A stretch of DNA of 64,000 nt, from NCBI GenBank assembly GCA_028873795.1, contig JAPPNP010000026.1, positions 196,304-260,303 of the forward strand, in the 5' to 3' direction. This DNA comes from Chloroflexota bacterium (lineage in GTDB: Bacteria; Chloroflexota; UBA11872). A model generated the notes under the pieces. It saw only the letters and a program-made list of their open reading frames with translations. It did no database searches and was not told where the DNA came from. How positions within the stretch are numbered: position 1 is the stretch's first letter; each line of letters opens with the position of its first letter. The translations under genes were made by a program, and so were the position numbers. Positions 1 to 8,137 of this stretch are shown piece by piece.

Positions 1-1137
1 CGTCCCGGCGTGCCGGCCTGGCGCGCCCTGCTGCAGGCCGTCGCGGGCGTGAGCCCCACACTCGCCCGCGAGTCGCTGGCGCGCGCCGACGTCGATCCCG
101 GAACGCCAAGCCTCGACGTCGTCGCTTGGCCGGCGGCGCTCGCGGCGCTGCGCGACACGGCGGCCGACATCGACTCTGGCGCGGCGCATCCGTGCCTGGT
201 GCCGACCGACGGCGGCTGGCAAGCCTTCGCGCCCTACGCTCTGACGCACCTCGACCGACGCTGCCAACCGATCGAGTCCATGAGCGATGCGCTGGAGACC
301 TACTACGAAGCTGACGAGACGGCGTCCTCCGTGGACACGATCAAGTCGCGAGTGCTGGAGCCGCTCAACGCGGCCATTGAGCGGGTTGAACGTCGCATCG
401 CGTCCCTGCGCACTGCAGCGCCGACCGGCGCCGAGATCAGCGCGGCGCGCGTCGCTGGCCAGGCGCTGCTGGAACACGCGCACGAGATTCCGTCCGGCGC
501 CGACCATTTCGAGGCGCACGGGCAACGGCTCGCCCTCGACCCCGGCAAATCGGTCGGCGCCAACGCCCAAACCTACTTCGCACGCTATCGAGATCTGAAG
601 CGCGCCGCGCGTCTGACGCCACGACGCCTGCGGCGAGCGGAGCTGGAGCTGGCCTTCTTGCGGCAGGCGGCGGATGACCTGCGGCGATCGGGTTCATCGC
701 AGGTCTCGCGCCAGATCGAGGGTCTCCTTGCCGAAGCAGGCCACCTGCGCCCGCCGCGCCGCAAGCGGAGGCCCGGACCGGCGGCCCCGGTTGAACGCCG
801 CATGCACGGGCATCGAGTGCTCGCCGGCCGAACCGCGGCGGAAAACCATCGCCTCACCTTTCGCGAGGCGGCGCCCGACGATCTCTGGTTTCACGCGCGC
901 AACATGCCGGGAGCCCACGTGCTGCTGCGAGACCCGGGCGACGACCCGCCGCCCGAGCTAGTCCACGCGGTGGCTCGGCTGGCCGCGCACCTGAGCGCCG
1001 GCCATGCCTCGACCGCCGTCGACGTCGACGTGACCCGCCGCCGCCACGTGCGCGCCATTCGCGGCGCCGGACCGGGCCAGGTCACCTACCGCCGCCACCG
1101 CACCCTCCGCGTAACCCCACTCGCGGACGACGACTGA
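1..1137 (+). CDS. NFACT/RqcH-family protein, 3' part (5' end outside window)
   Basis: C-terminal part of an NFACT-family protein (RqcH/Rqc2/FbpA), which in bacteria binds stalled 50S-peptidyl-tRNA complexes and directs alanine tailing in ribosome quality control. The frame is open from base 1 (Arg-Pro-Gly before the GTG at 10), so the gene starts outside the window. An Arg-rich, coiled-coil-like middle is followed near residue 290 by the NFACT-R signature DDLWFHARNMPGAHVLL. The family is usually over 500 aa, consistent with a missing N-terminal half. The window also encodes tmRNA/SmpB, so both ribosome-rescue routes are likely present. Family call firm; function by homology. Confidence 0.85.
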   Translation, partial: RPGVPAWRALLQAVAGVSPTLARESLARADVDPGTPSLDVVAWPAALAALRDTAADIDSGAAHPCLVPTDGGWQAFAPYALTHLDRRCQPIESMSDALETYYEADETASSVDTIKSRVLEPLNAAIERVERRIASLRTAAPTGAEISAARVAGQALLEHAHEIPSGADHFEAHGQRLALDPGKSVGANAQTYFARYRDLKRAARLTPRRLRRAELELAFLRQAADDLRRSGSSQVSRQIEGLLAEAGHLRPPRRKRRPGPAAPVERRMHGHRVLAGRTAAENHRLTFREAAPDDLWFHARNMPGAHVLLRDPGDDPPPELVHAVARLAAHLSAGHASTAVDVDVTRRRHVRAIRGAGPGQVTYRRHRTLRVTPLADDD

Positions 1138-1148
1138 CCGCTCCCCTG

Positions 1149-1178
1149 CGTCATTCCCGCGGAGGCGGGAATCCACCC
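1149..1178. repeat. Dispersed palindromic repeat (CATTCCCGCGGAGGCGGGAATC type)
   Basis: A 30-bp sequence with the inverted repeat ATTCCCGC-ggag-GCGGGAAT, identical to 53938-53967 and related to the ATTCCGGC...GCCGGAAT repeat at 2832-2860. It lies between convergent genes. It could act as a bidirectional hairpin or be a REP/MITE remnant. Confidence 0.7.
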
Positions 1179-1300
1179 CACCGCTACCTCGGGCCGCCCC
1201 ACAAACCGCGGCCGCCGAAGTCATCCCCGGGAGCCTGTCCCCGCACGCGGCGAGCCGAAATGACAAAGAAGCCTCCGTCAACCCGGATGAGGCAACCGCC

Positions 1301-2122
1301 CTACCCCCGCCGCCGCTGACACCGCGGGCAGATGTGCGTCCCCCGCTGCCCGACCACTAGCCGCGTGATCGCGCGGCCGCACCGCGGGCAGGGCTCCCCG
1401 GTGCGCTGGAATACGTTGAGCCGCTCCTGATACTGGCCGCGCTCGCCACGGCTTCCAACGTGCGTGAGAAAGCTCGTACCGCCATACTCGATTCCTGCCC
1501 GCAGCGTGGTGCCGATTGCCCGCGCGAGCTTGTTGAGCCGCCGCAGGCTCAGCGATCCGGCCGGCGTGTCCGGGTGAATGCGCGCCAGCCACAGCGCCTC
1601 GTCCGCGTAGATGTTGCCCACGCCGGCCACGATCCGCTGATCGAGCAACGTCGGCTTGATGGCGCGACGTCGATGGCGCACCGCGGCCTGCAGCACGCGC
1701 CCATCGAACCCCGGCTCCAGCGGCTCCGGCCCCAGGTCTGCCAGCAGCGCGTCAACCCCCGGCGGCGGTAGCAGCCAGGCCCTGCCAAAGCGCCGCATGT
1801 CCACGAAGTGCAGCGCCGGTCCCTTATCGAACTCGACCACCAACCGCGTATGCCCCACCGGATCCCGCGCCGGCCGCAGGAAGATGCGACCGCTCATCAT
1901 CAAGTGCAGCACCAGCACGCCGTCGTCCAGGTGGAGCAGCAGATACTTGCCGCGCCGGTCGGCGCGTTGCACGGCCTTCCCGCGAAGGCCGCGTCTGAAC
2001 CCCTCCACCGACGGTGCGTGGACTAGGCTTGCGTCGAGAACCTCCACCCGCACCACGCGGCGACCCACGATGGCGGCGGCAAGATCACGTCGAATCGTCT
2101 CGACTTCAGGCAACTCGGGCAT
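1301..2122 (-). CDS. mutM: Formamidopyrimidine-DNA glycosylase (Fpg/MutM)
   Basis: Base-excision repair enzyme that removes 8-oxoguanine and ring-opened purines and nicks the abasic site. At 273 aa it has the family's usual length. It starts MPELPEVETIRRDL, in which the Pro-Glu after Met are the catalytic Schiff-base and acid residues. The helix-two-turn-helix segment VGNIYADEALW is present. The C-terminus has a four-Cys zinc finger (CPRCGR...ICPRCQ). It diverges from the VTT protein at 2143 with only about 20 bp between starts, so the two genes probably share promoter sequence. Confidence 0.97.
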   Translation of the reverse strand: MPELPEVETIRRDLAAAIVGRRVVRVEVLDASLVHAPSVEGFRRGLRGKAVQRADRRGKYLLLHLDDGVLVLHLMMSGRIFLRPARDPVGHTRLVVEFDKGPALHFVDMRRFGRAWLLPPPGVDALLADLGPEPLEPGFDGRVLQAAVRHRRRAIKPTLLDQRIVAGVGNIYADEALWLARIHPDTPAGSLSLRRLNKLARAIGTTLRAGIEYGGTSFLTHVGSRGERGQYQERLNVFQRTGEPCPRCGRAITRLVVGQRGTHICPRCQRRRG

Positions 2123-2142
2123 GGCCGTCTCGAGCGTGACTG

Positions 2143-2778
2143 GTGACCGCTGAGGATACGAGCCGCGTGTCGTCGCCGCCGGACGCGCAGGCGCCGGGAG
2201 ACGCGGTGCCCGCCGACGACACGCCCCGGCCGCCTGGCCGGCGCTTGCTGTGGCTGCAGATTGTGCTGCTCGTCGTCGCCATGGGCGGCAGCATCGCCGC
2301 CATCCCCTTCGCGGGCGAGATTCGCGCGGTCGGGGTGGCCGGATTCCTCCTCCTGTTCATCCTGTCGGTGCAGTCAGGCGCGTTGTTCATGCTTCCCGGA
2401 TTCGGCTTCGCCAGCATCGGCGCCTTCGCCATCGTGTTCGGCGACCCGTGGCTGCCGGCGCTCGTGGGCACCACGGGACAGGTCATCGGCGAAATGGTCT
2501 CGTATCTCCTCGGCGCCACCGGATCGCCCTGGATCAGGCGGCAGCAGGCCTACCGGCGGGTGGAGGATTGGATCAAGCGGTGGGGCCTGCTGGTGGTGTT
2601 CGTCATCGCCGCTGTTCCGAATCCGGTATTCGACATCGCGGGCGCGGTGGCCGGCGCCGCCGGTCTTGGCTGGAAGCGCTTTTTCGTGGCCTCCTGGGCC
2701 GGACGGCTCATCAAGAACCTCGTCATCGCGTTCGCGGTGCTCGGCGGCGCGTCGCTTTTCGAGCGCTGGCTGAGCTAG
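2143..2778 (+). CDS. VTT/DedA-like (SNARE-associated) membrane protein
   Basis: A 211-aa integral membrane protein with about five hydrophobic segments (near residues 35-55, 63-85, 90-115, 150-175 and 185-205) after a polar Pro-rich N-terminus. The central glycine-rich stretch with re-entrant loops (GFASIGAF, GEMVSYLLGA, then AVPNPVFDIAGAVAG) matches the VTT (VMP1/TMEM41/DedA) domain, linked in other bacteria to lipid scramblase-like or envelope roles. It has a GTG start. A second VTT protein lies at 17364-17972. Substrate unknown. Confidence 0.8.
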   Translation: MTAEDTSRVSSPPDAQAPGDAVPADDTPRPPGRRLLWLQIVLLVVAMGGSIAAIPFAGEIRAVGVAGFLLLFILSVQSGALFMLPGFGFASIGAFAIVFGDPWLPALVGTTGQVIGEMVSYLLGATGSPWIRRQQAYRRVEDWIKRWGLLVVFVIAAVPNPVFDIAGAVAGAAGLGWKRFFVASWAGRLIKNLVIAFAVLGGASLFERWLS

Positions 2779-2831
2779 GGAAGATCTGAGTGAATCCCAT
2801 CACTTGGAAGGGAACCGCTCCGTAGCCCGTC

Positions 2832-2860
2832 CGTCATTCCGGCGAAAGCCGGAATCCAGG
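2832..2860. repeat. Dispersed palindromic repeat (CATTCCGGCGAAAGCCGGAATC)
   Basis: Inverted repeat ATTCCGGC-gaaa-GCCGGAAT in the gap between the VTT protein and the toxin-antitoxin pair. The same half-sites (GGATTCCGGCC...GCCGGAATGACGGAGGGG) recur in the MITE-like elements near 4.9, 12.9 and 21.6 kb. Confidence 0.7.
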
Positions 2861-3044
2861 TCCTATCCAGCCTGAAGCACACGAGGTCATCCCAGCGCTA
2901 TTCGAGCCTTGGGGGTGAGTCTGGGGCCGTCGCCGGTGGCTGCAAGTGCTGCGGGGCACGACGCGGCGGCCGAGGTTGACACGGACAATCGCCCCGCCGC
3001 ACACTTGCTTCCGTATAGATCCATCCGTACAAGGATGTGTGGTG

Positions 3045-3293
3045 ATGCCACGCCTGGATGTACGGCTCGACGCGGAGCAACGGCGGCGGCTGGAGGAGCT
3101 TGCGGAAGCGAGGGAGGCGCCGATCTCCTACGTGGTGCGCCGGCTGATCGACGACGCCTACGAAGAAGTCCTGCGGGAGCGTCGGCGGCAAGCCGTCGAG
3201 CGATTAGTCAAGCTGGACGTCGAGGACCCGCCGGACCCGGCGACCCTCTCGCGTGAGCTGGAGGCGGCCCATGATCCCGGCGGTCTTCATTGA
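3045..3293 (+). CDS. Ribbon-helix-helix (CopG-like) antitoxin
   Basis: An 82-aa protein beginning MPRLDVRLDAEQRRRLEELA, a classic RHH fold: a DNA-binding beta strand, then two helices (EAPISYVVRRLIDDAY). Such proteins repress their own operon and neutralise the toxin through the C-terminal tail. ATG 3045 is preferred to upstream in-frame starts because it has AAGGATG just upstream and begins at the RHH strand. Its 3' end overlaps the PIN-domain gene by 23 bp, typical of coupled antitoxin-toxin pairs. A short inverted repeat CATCC...GGATG (3022-3037) is a possible operator. Confidence 0.85.
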   Translation: MPRLDVRLDAEQRRRLEELAEAREAPISYVVRRLIDDAYEEVLRERRRQAVERLVKLDVEDPPDPATLSRELEAAHDPGGLH

Positions 3294-3729
3294 CGCCAAC
3301 ATCCCGATCTATGCCGCTGGTCGCGAGCATCCGTGCAAGGCGCCGTGCGCCCGGGTGCTCATGCTCGCCGCCGCGCAGCCGCAGTCGTTTGTCACGGATG
3401 CCGAGGTCCTGCAGGAGCTGGTCCACCGCTACGTAGCCTCCGGGCGGTGGACGCTGGGTCGCGAGGTGCTTTACAGCTTCGCCGAGGTCATGCACGACCG
3501 CATTGAACCCGTCTATGCGGAAGACATCCTTGAAGCCGCGGAATTGGCCGACCGGAATCCGGGCATCAGCGCCCGCGACCTTTTGCACGCCGCCGTCATG
3601 CAGCGCGTCGGCGCCGCGCAGATCGTGTCGGTAGACGGCGACTTCGACCGCCTTCCAAACATCACACGACTGGATCCGCTGCATGTGGACGAGTGGGGAG
3701 ATTCCCTGCGTCTCCGCGCGGGTCGGTAG
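3271..3729 (+). CDS. PIN-domain toxin (VapC-like ribonuclease)
   Basis: A 152-aa PIN nuclease, expected to cleave RNA with Mg2+ when free of its antitoxin. The acidic residues are visible: FIDANIPIY near the N-terminus, DAEVLQELVHRY about 45 residues on, SARDLLHAAVM, and SVDGDFDRL near the C-terminus. ATG 3271 is chosen because the first Asp follows it at once, as in the family. The overlap with the antitoxin predicts translational coupling. The RHH partner makes this a VapC-type toxin with a non-AbrB antitoxin. Confidence 0.88.
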   Translation: MIPAVFIDANIPIYAAGREHPCKAPCARVLMLAAAQPQSFVTDAEVLQELVHRYVASGRWTLGREVLYSFAEVMHDRIEPVYAEDILEAAELADRNPGISARDLLHAAVMQRVGAAQIVSVDGDFDRLPNITRLDPLHVDEWGDSLRLRAGR

Positions 3730-3814
3730 CCAAAAACCCTCTATTTCTCCAATCCAGGCCGGATAATATGGGGCTTGACGGTTTGAGTTCCGATCCGCAA
3801 CGGAGCGTGACGTC

Positions 3815-4876
3815 ATGGCCAACTACCAGAACCTGAAGCGCCGTATCGACCAGGGTGAGGTGATCCTCTTGGACGGGGCCATCGGCACCGAGCTCCAGGC
3901 CATGGGCGTGCCCATGGACCCCGCCGCGTGGTGCGGCCCCGGCAACTACACGCACCTGGCGACCGTGCGACAGATGCACGAGCGCTACATCCGGGCGGGG
4001 GCCGACATCATCACCACCAATACGTTCAATACCCTGCGCCCGGCGCTGGAGGCTTCCGGCTACAGCGAGTTGGTCAGGGAAGTCAACGTGCGCGCCGTGG
4101 ACGCGGCTCTCGAAGCAATCGATCGGGCCGCCGGCGACAGGCCCGTGTACATCGCCGGTTCCATCTCGTGCCGCATCCCCATCCGGGATCGCAGGACCGG
4201 GACGCTGCTGGGCGGCACCGGCTACGGCTATGGCGCCAGCCTTTCGGCGGAGGAGTTGGCGGCTCACGCCAAGGAGCAGGCCAACATCCTGGCGGAGTCC
4301 GGCGTGGACTTTTTCTTGATTGAGAATCTGTGGGCCGACAACGAGTCCCGGGCCATAGCCGCGGAAGCGGCGAAGGCCACGGGGCTACCGGTCTGGGTGG
4401 CCTTTACGGCCTCCGTGTCGTCTCACGATCAGGCGGTCCGGATGAGTTTCGGCGAGGACCGCGCCTACAGCACCGGCCTGGGAATGCCCATGTGGACGTC
4501 GAGTTGGCGGACGGTAGACGACGACATGAGCCTGGCCCAAGGCATCGACGAGATCGCGGCGCTGGGTCCCGACGTCCTGGGGATCTTTCACAGCCGGATT
4601 GATGAAACCGCCGCGGCCCTGCAGGTCATGCTCGACCAGTGGTCCGGGCCAGTCGTCGTCTATCCGGATGCCGGCCGGGAAGACTACCTGGAGACCTGGC
4701 AGGACAGCAGCGTTGCCAACGAACAGACGGTGGCGGAGTTGACGCGGGAAGCGGCCACCTGGGTCGAAATGGGAGCCCAGATCATCGGCACCTGCTGTGG
4801 CTTTGGCGCCGACTACACCAGGGCGCTGAGGGGCGTCCTGCCGGACCGGATCGCAGCGCCGCGAAACGGCGCGTAA
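3815..4876 (+). CDS. Homocysteine S-methyltransferase-family protein, atypical zinc ligand
   Basis: A 353-aa TIM-barrel protein of the homocysteine S-methyltransferase family (MmuM, BHMT, MetH N-terminus). DGAIGTELQ near the start and GADIITTNTF are family motifs. The C-terminal Cys pair is present (IGTCCGFG, Cys327-Cys328). The first zinc Cys, normally in G-[IV]-N-C, aligns with LGIFH, placing His259 there (codon 4589-4591). It lies upstream of two FAD oxidoreductases on the same strand, so a role in methyl transfer from an N-methylated or sulfonium substrate is possible but unproven. GATAAT at 3762 could be a -10 box; no convincing -35 is seen. Confidence 0.85.
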   Translation: MANYQNLKRRIDQGEVILLDGAIGTELQAMGVPMDPAAWCGPGNYTHLATVRQMHERYIRAGADIITTNTFNTLRPALEASGYSELVREVNVRAVDAALEAIDRAAGDRPVYIAGSISCRIPIRDRRTGTLLGGTGYGYGASLSAEELAAHAKEQANILAESGVDFFLIENLWADNESRAIAAEAAKATGLPVWVAFTASVSSHDQAVRMSFGEDRAYSTGLGMPMWTSSWRTVDDDMSLAQGIDEIAALGPDVLGIFHSRIDETAAALQVMLDQWSGPVVVYPDAGREDYLETWQDSSVANEQTVAELTREAATWVEMGAQIIGTCCGFGADYTRALRGVLPDRIAAPRNGA

Positions 4877-4893
4877 GCGCGCGTCACGCGAAA

Positions 4894-5053
4894 GGAGACC
4901 CTTGCAGAATTCGGTAGGGGCGGGTCTCAGACCCGCCCGTTGCCAATCACCCTGCGCGCTTCCAGGTTCGACCGGACTGGATTCCGGCCCCGTATCAAGT
5001 ACGGGGCAGGCTCTTCGCCGGAATGACGGAGGGGTTGTTGCGCAAGGGTCTCT
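4894..5053. mobile_element. MITE-like element with terminal inverted repeats
   Basis: About 160 bp bounded by GGAGACCCTTGC on the left and GCAAGGGTCTCT on the right. Inside are two further palindromes: GGGCGGGTCTcaGACCCGCCC, and GGATTCCGGC...GCCGGAATGAC interrupted by CCCGTATCaagTACGGGG. Related copies lie at 12899-13031, 13734-13868 and about 21598-21714. It has no coding capacity, as expected of a non-autonomous element. It sits between the methyltransferase and the FAD oxidoreductases and may affect read-through. Confidence 0.75.
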
Positions 5054-5120
5054 GAAGGCCAGAGACATCCAAGCACAACTGACGTAGAGCAGACTTCCGG
5101 GTCGACGGGAGGGATTTCCG

Positions 5121-6653
5121 CTGGAATCGAAACCGCTGGTGGTTGTCGGGGCCGGAGCGGCGGGCACGGCCGCCGCCATCGAGGCGGCCCGAGCCGGCGT
5201 GCGGGTCACGCTCGTCGACGAGAACCCCATCGGCGTTTCCATGATGGGGCTGGACGTCCCGCAGTTCATTGGCAGACGAGTCAAGGACCCGCTGCCCGCC
5301 AGGGACGTGATGCTGGAGCGGGTGGTTGCGGCCAACAGCTCGCTGGCGGAAGCCGAAGAAGCCGGCGTCGAGGTTCAGTTGGGGACCTGCGTCTGGGGCG
5401 CCTTTCGTAACTCCGACACCAGCAGGGTCCTCGACGGTCCGCAGCTCGGGCTGGCCGACGACGAGCGGTCGTGGATGGTCAAGTACGACCGGCTCATCGT
5501 GGCCGCCGGCGCCCGAGACCTGGCGATGTCATTTCCCGGATCGGGACTGGCGGGCGTCATGGGCGCCAACGGCGCCCACGCGCTGATGAGCCGATACCAG
5601 GCGTTGGCCTCGCGGCGCATGGTGGTCCTCGGCGCCGGCAACCTGGGTCTCACGACCGCCCAAATGGCACTGGATAGGGGCGTCGAGGTAGCCGCCGTCG
5701 TGGACGTTTCCTCGTCCGCGCGCGGCGATGAGGCGCTCCTGTCGCGATTGCGGGGCGCGGGCGTCGAACTCTACACGTCCCACACCGTCAAGGAAGCCGT
5801 CGGCGGGGCCGGCGAGATCGAGTCCGTCGTGCTGGTTGAGATCGACGACGACTGCGACCCTGTTGCCGGCACCGAGAAGGTGGTCGCCGCCGACACCGTC
5901 TGCCTCGCCATCGGCCTGGTGCCCAACGTGGAGCTCCTCGCTCTCCTGGGGTGCGACCTCGCGTTTGCCTCCGAGCGTGGCGGGTGGGCGCCGGTCCACG
6001 ACGACCGGATGCGGACCAGCGTCGATTCCGTGTTCGTCGCGGGGGATGTCGCCGGCTTCCACGACGGCATGGTCCTGGACGCCGAGATTGCACGAAACCA
6101 GGGCCGCCTGGCGGGAATCGCCGCTGCCGAATCGCTCGGCGCTATCGACGAGGACGAAGCGCTCGCCCGAATCGATGACCTCAAACCGACGGCAGTCGAC
6201 GCAGCAACCCCCGACGCGCACTCCGGTTGGCAGCGTTGGCATCGATCCCTCGTCAACGCCGGTGGGCTGGAAGTCTTGGCGTGCCAATGCGAGGAGGTCA
6301 CGCGGGCCGAGATCATCGGCTTGCAGCCGCCGCGCTATCTGGGGCGGGGGTCGGAGCAGGCGAGCCGTCGCAACCTGCGGACCCAGGCGGGGGCCAATCC
6401 GGTCAACGCCGACCAGGTCAAGCGCCTGACACGAGCCGGCATGGGCCACTGCCAGGGCCGGCTGTGCCGCGAGCAGGTCGCGCTGCTGCTGGCCGAGGAG
6501 TCCGGCGCCGACATCGCCGACATCCCCGTCATGTCCTACCGGCCGCCAGTGCGGCCGCTCCCGCTAAGGGTCATGTGGCCCCACGACGAGCCGGAGCAGG
6601 TGCGCTGCGAGTGGCCCAAGTGGTTCAGCCCGACGCATCGGGTGCTGGGGTAG
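5121..6653 (+). CDS. FAD/NAD(P)-binding oxidoreductase with C-terminal Cys cluster (HcnB / opine-oxidase A-like)
   Basis: About 510 aa. The N-terminal Rossmann motif VVVGAGAAGTAAA binds FAD; a second dinucleotide motif, VVLGAGNLGLTTAQ, lies near residue 170. The C-terminus carries LACQCEEVT and, about 65 residues on, GMGHCQGRLC, the four-Cys [2Fe-2S]/BFD-like module of HcnB, opine oxidase A and proline dehydrogenase alpha subunits. The only usual start, GTG 5139, would remove the first residues of beta-strand 1 and has no nearby ribosome site. CTG 5121 has GGGAGGGA six bases upstream and is preferred. It pairs with the DAO-type gene ten bases downstream; substrate unknown. Confidence 0.85.
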   Translation: MESKPLVVVGAGAAGTAAAIEAARAGVRVTLVDENPIGVSMMGLDVPQFIGRRVKDPLPARDVMLERVVAANSSLAEAEEAGVEVQLGTCVWGAFRNSDTSRVLDGPQLGLADDERSWMVKYDRLIVAAGARDLAMSFPGSGLAGVMGANGAHALMSRYQALASRRMVVLGAGNLGLTTAQMALDRGVEVAAVVDVSSSARGDEALLSRLRGAGVELYTSHTVKEAVGGAGEIESVVLVEIDDDCDPVAGTEKVVAADTVCLAIGLVPNVELLALLGCDLAFASERGGWAPVHDDRMRTSVDSVFVAGDVAGFHDGMVLDAEIARNQGRLAGIAAAESLGAIDEDEALARIDDLKPTAVDAATPDAHSGWQRWHRSLVNAGGLEVLACQCEEVTRAEIIGLQPPRYLGRGSEQASRRNLRTQAGANPVNADQVKRLTRAGMGHCQGRLCREQVALLLAEESGADIADIPVMSYRPPVRPLPLRVMWPHDEPEQVRCEWPKWFSPTHRVLG

Positions 6654-6663
6654 AGGGCGGCGC

Positions 6664-7824
6664 ATGGACAGCGCGGACGTCGTCGTCATCGGGGCCGGCG
6701 TTTCGGGTCTGAGTTCGGCCTATTTCCTGGCCAAGGCCGGCCGTGATGTCGTCGTCGTCGACAAGGGGATCGTCGGGAACGAGGCCTCCGGGCGAAACGG
6801 CGGCATGGTCAGCGAGCGGGTCGACGAGCCGGCGCTGATTCCCCTGGCCGTGGAGGCCACCAGGACGTGGGAGACGCTGGCCGATGAGCTGGGCTATCCC
6901 ACCGAGTTCGTCCAGGAGGGTCGGCTCCAGGTCGCCGTGACGGAGGAGGAGATGGGCGCCCTCCACGCCGAACTGGACAACGCCCTTCGCCACGGCCTGC
7001 ACGCGGAAATGGTCGATTCCGCTGAGGTTCGGGACATGATTCCCGGAATCACCGAGCGGACGCTCGGCGGACTATTCTTCGCCAGCGGCGGTCACGCCAA
7101 CACCCAGTTGGCGGTCCAGGCATTCGCCTGGGCGTTTCAAGACCTGGGCGGCCGGCTCTATCAAAACACCGCCGTCACCGGCTTCCAGGTCGTTGGCGAC
7201 AGGGTCGCGGCGGTCGAGACCACCGCTGGCCCCATCGCCGCCGACATGGTCGTCGCCGCCGCCGGTCCCCAGACCGGGCTGATGGCGGGGCTGGTGGGCG
7301 TTCACATCCCCGTGGCGCCGGCAAGGGTGGAGATCCTGGCGACCGCCCCGATCGAGCCGCTCACCAGCATGGCCCTGGTGGGGAACGGCCTCTACGGACA
7401 CCAGGCCGTGCGGGGAAACCTGATCTTTGGCGGCGGCGCCCACGAGTGGGCCGACGTCGACCTCACCACCACGCCCGGCAAGCCCAACACGCCGCTCATC
7501 AGGAGCATTGCCAGGCGCCTCGCGGAGCTGCTGCCGGACGTAGCCGACGTGCCGGTGATTCGAAGCTGGGCCGGAGTGGTAGAACAGGCCCCCGACTATA
7601 TGCCGATCATCGACATCCTGGACCACCCCAGCAACTACGTGGTGGTCACAGCGTCAGCCCACGGCTTCGGCATCTCACCGGCCACAGGCAAGGTCGTCAG
7701 CGACCTGGTCCTCTACGGCGAAACCAACATCGACATCGGCGGCCTAGGGCTAGGACGCTTCGCCAACATCACCCCCGACTGGCGCCACCAACGCGGCTGG
7801 ATTCCCGCTCCGAACCGTTTCTGA
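6664..7824 (+). CDS. FAD-dependent DAO-family oxidoreductase (HcnC / opine-oxidase B / sarcosine-oxidase beta-like)
   Basis: A 386-aa amine-oxidising flavoprotein: VVVIGAGVSGLSSAYFLA for FAD binding, EASGRNGG as in glycine/sarcosine oxidases, and a C-terminal segment ASAHGFGISPATGKVVSD that closes the FAD site. It follows the [2Fe-2S]-FAD subunit by ten bases, so the two probably form a heteromeric dehydrogenase like HcnBC, octopine/nopaline oxidase or the archaeal-type proline dehydrogenase. No small HcnA-like ferredoxin subunit is visible nearby. The upstream homocysteine-methyltransferase-like gene hints at an N-methyl amino acid substrate; this is inference. Confidence 0.85.
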   Translation: MDSADVVVIGAGVSGLSSAYFLAKAGRDVVVVDKGIVGNEASGRNGGMVSERVDEPALIPLAVEATRTWETLADELGYPTEFVQEGRLQVAVTEEEMGALHAELDNALRHGLHAEMVDSAEVRDMIPGITERTLGGLFFASGGHANTQLAVQAFAWAFQDLGGRLYQNTAVTGFQVVGDRVAAVETTAGPIAADMVVAAAGPQTGLMAGLVGVHIPVAPARVEILATAPIEPLTSMALVGNGLYGHQAVRGNLIFGGGAHEWADVDLTTTPGKPNTPLIRSIARRLAELLPDVADVPVIRSWAGVVEQAPDYMPIIDILDHPSNYVVVTASAHGFGISPATGKVVSDLVLYGETNIDIGGLGLGRFANITPDWRHQRGWIPAPNRF

Positions 7825-8137
7825 CGGCTGCGTCCGCCACTCCGAATCCGATGCCTGAGCGCGGTGGGCCAAGGCGTACCGATTCGCGAACCTTTCGCTG
7901 GGAGATGCTTGTCTAAGGAGTCGGTCAGGCTCTGATACGTGCTGCGATGGCACCCTTCACGACACCAGCAACCACATCCCCTACGATTGTGAACAAAATA
8001 GAGGTATAGAGTAACCAAGATTCCCCCGGCTAGCCTGCGTCTAGCATTGCCCCCTACGTCGCCGGAATGTGTGAATCGCTACCACCCAGGATCTCGGTGC
8101 TCCAGGAGGCGTTGCATTGAGGGCCTTCCGAAGCAGG
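7825..8137. other. Intergenic left margin of accessory island A
   Basis: No convincing gene. Base composition shifts from strongly G+C-rich to clearly A+T-richer around 7,900-8,000, marking the left edge of the accessory stretch. I searched for a repeat of the tRNA-Ala 3' end that would mark the second attachment site and did not find one. Confidence 0.5.

Noticed and set aside
4902-5087. Small plus-strand open frame as a possible HcnA-like subunit
   Set aside because: It lies within the MITE-like repeat, has no Cys pattern for [2Fe-2S] binding, and similar peptides arise from the other repeat copies.
7825-8137. Search for the second attachment site of island A
   Set aside because: No repeat of the tRNA-Ala 3' end or of the shared end block was found; the boundary is only compositional.
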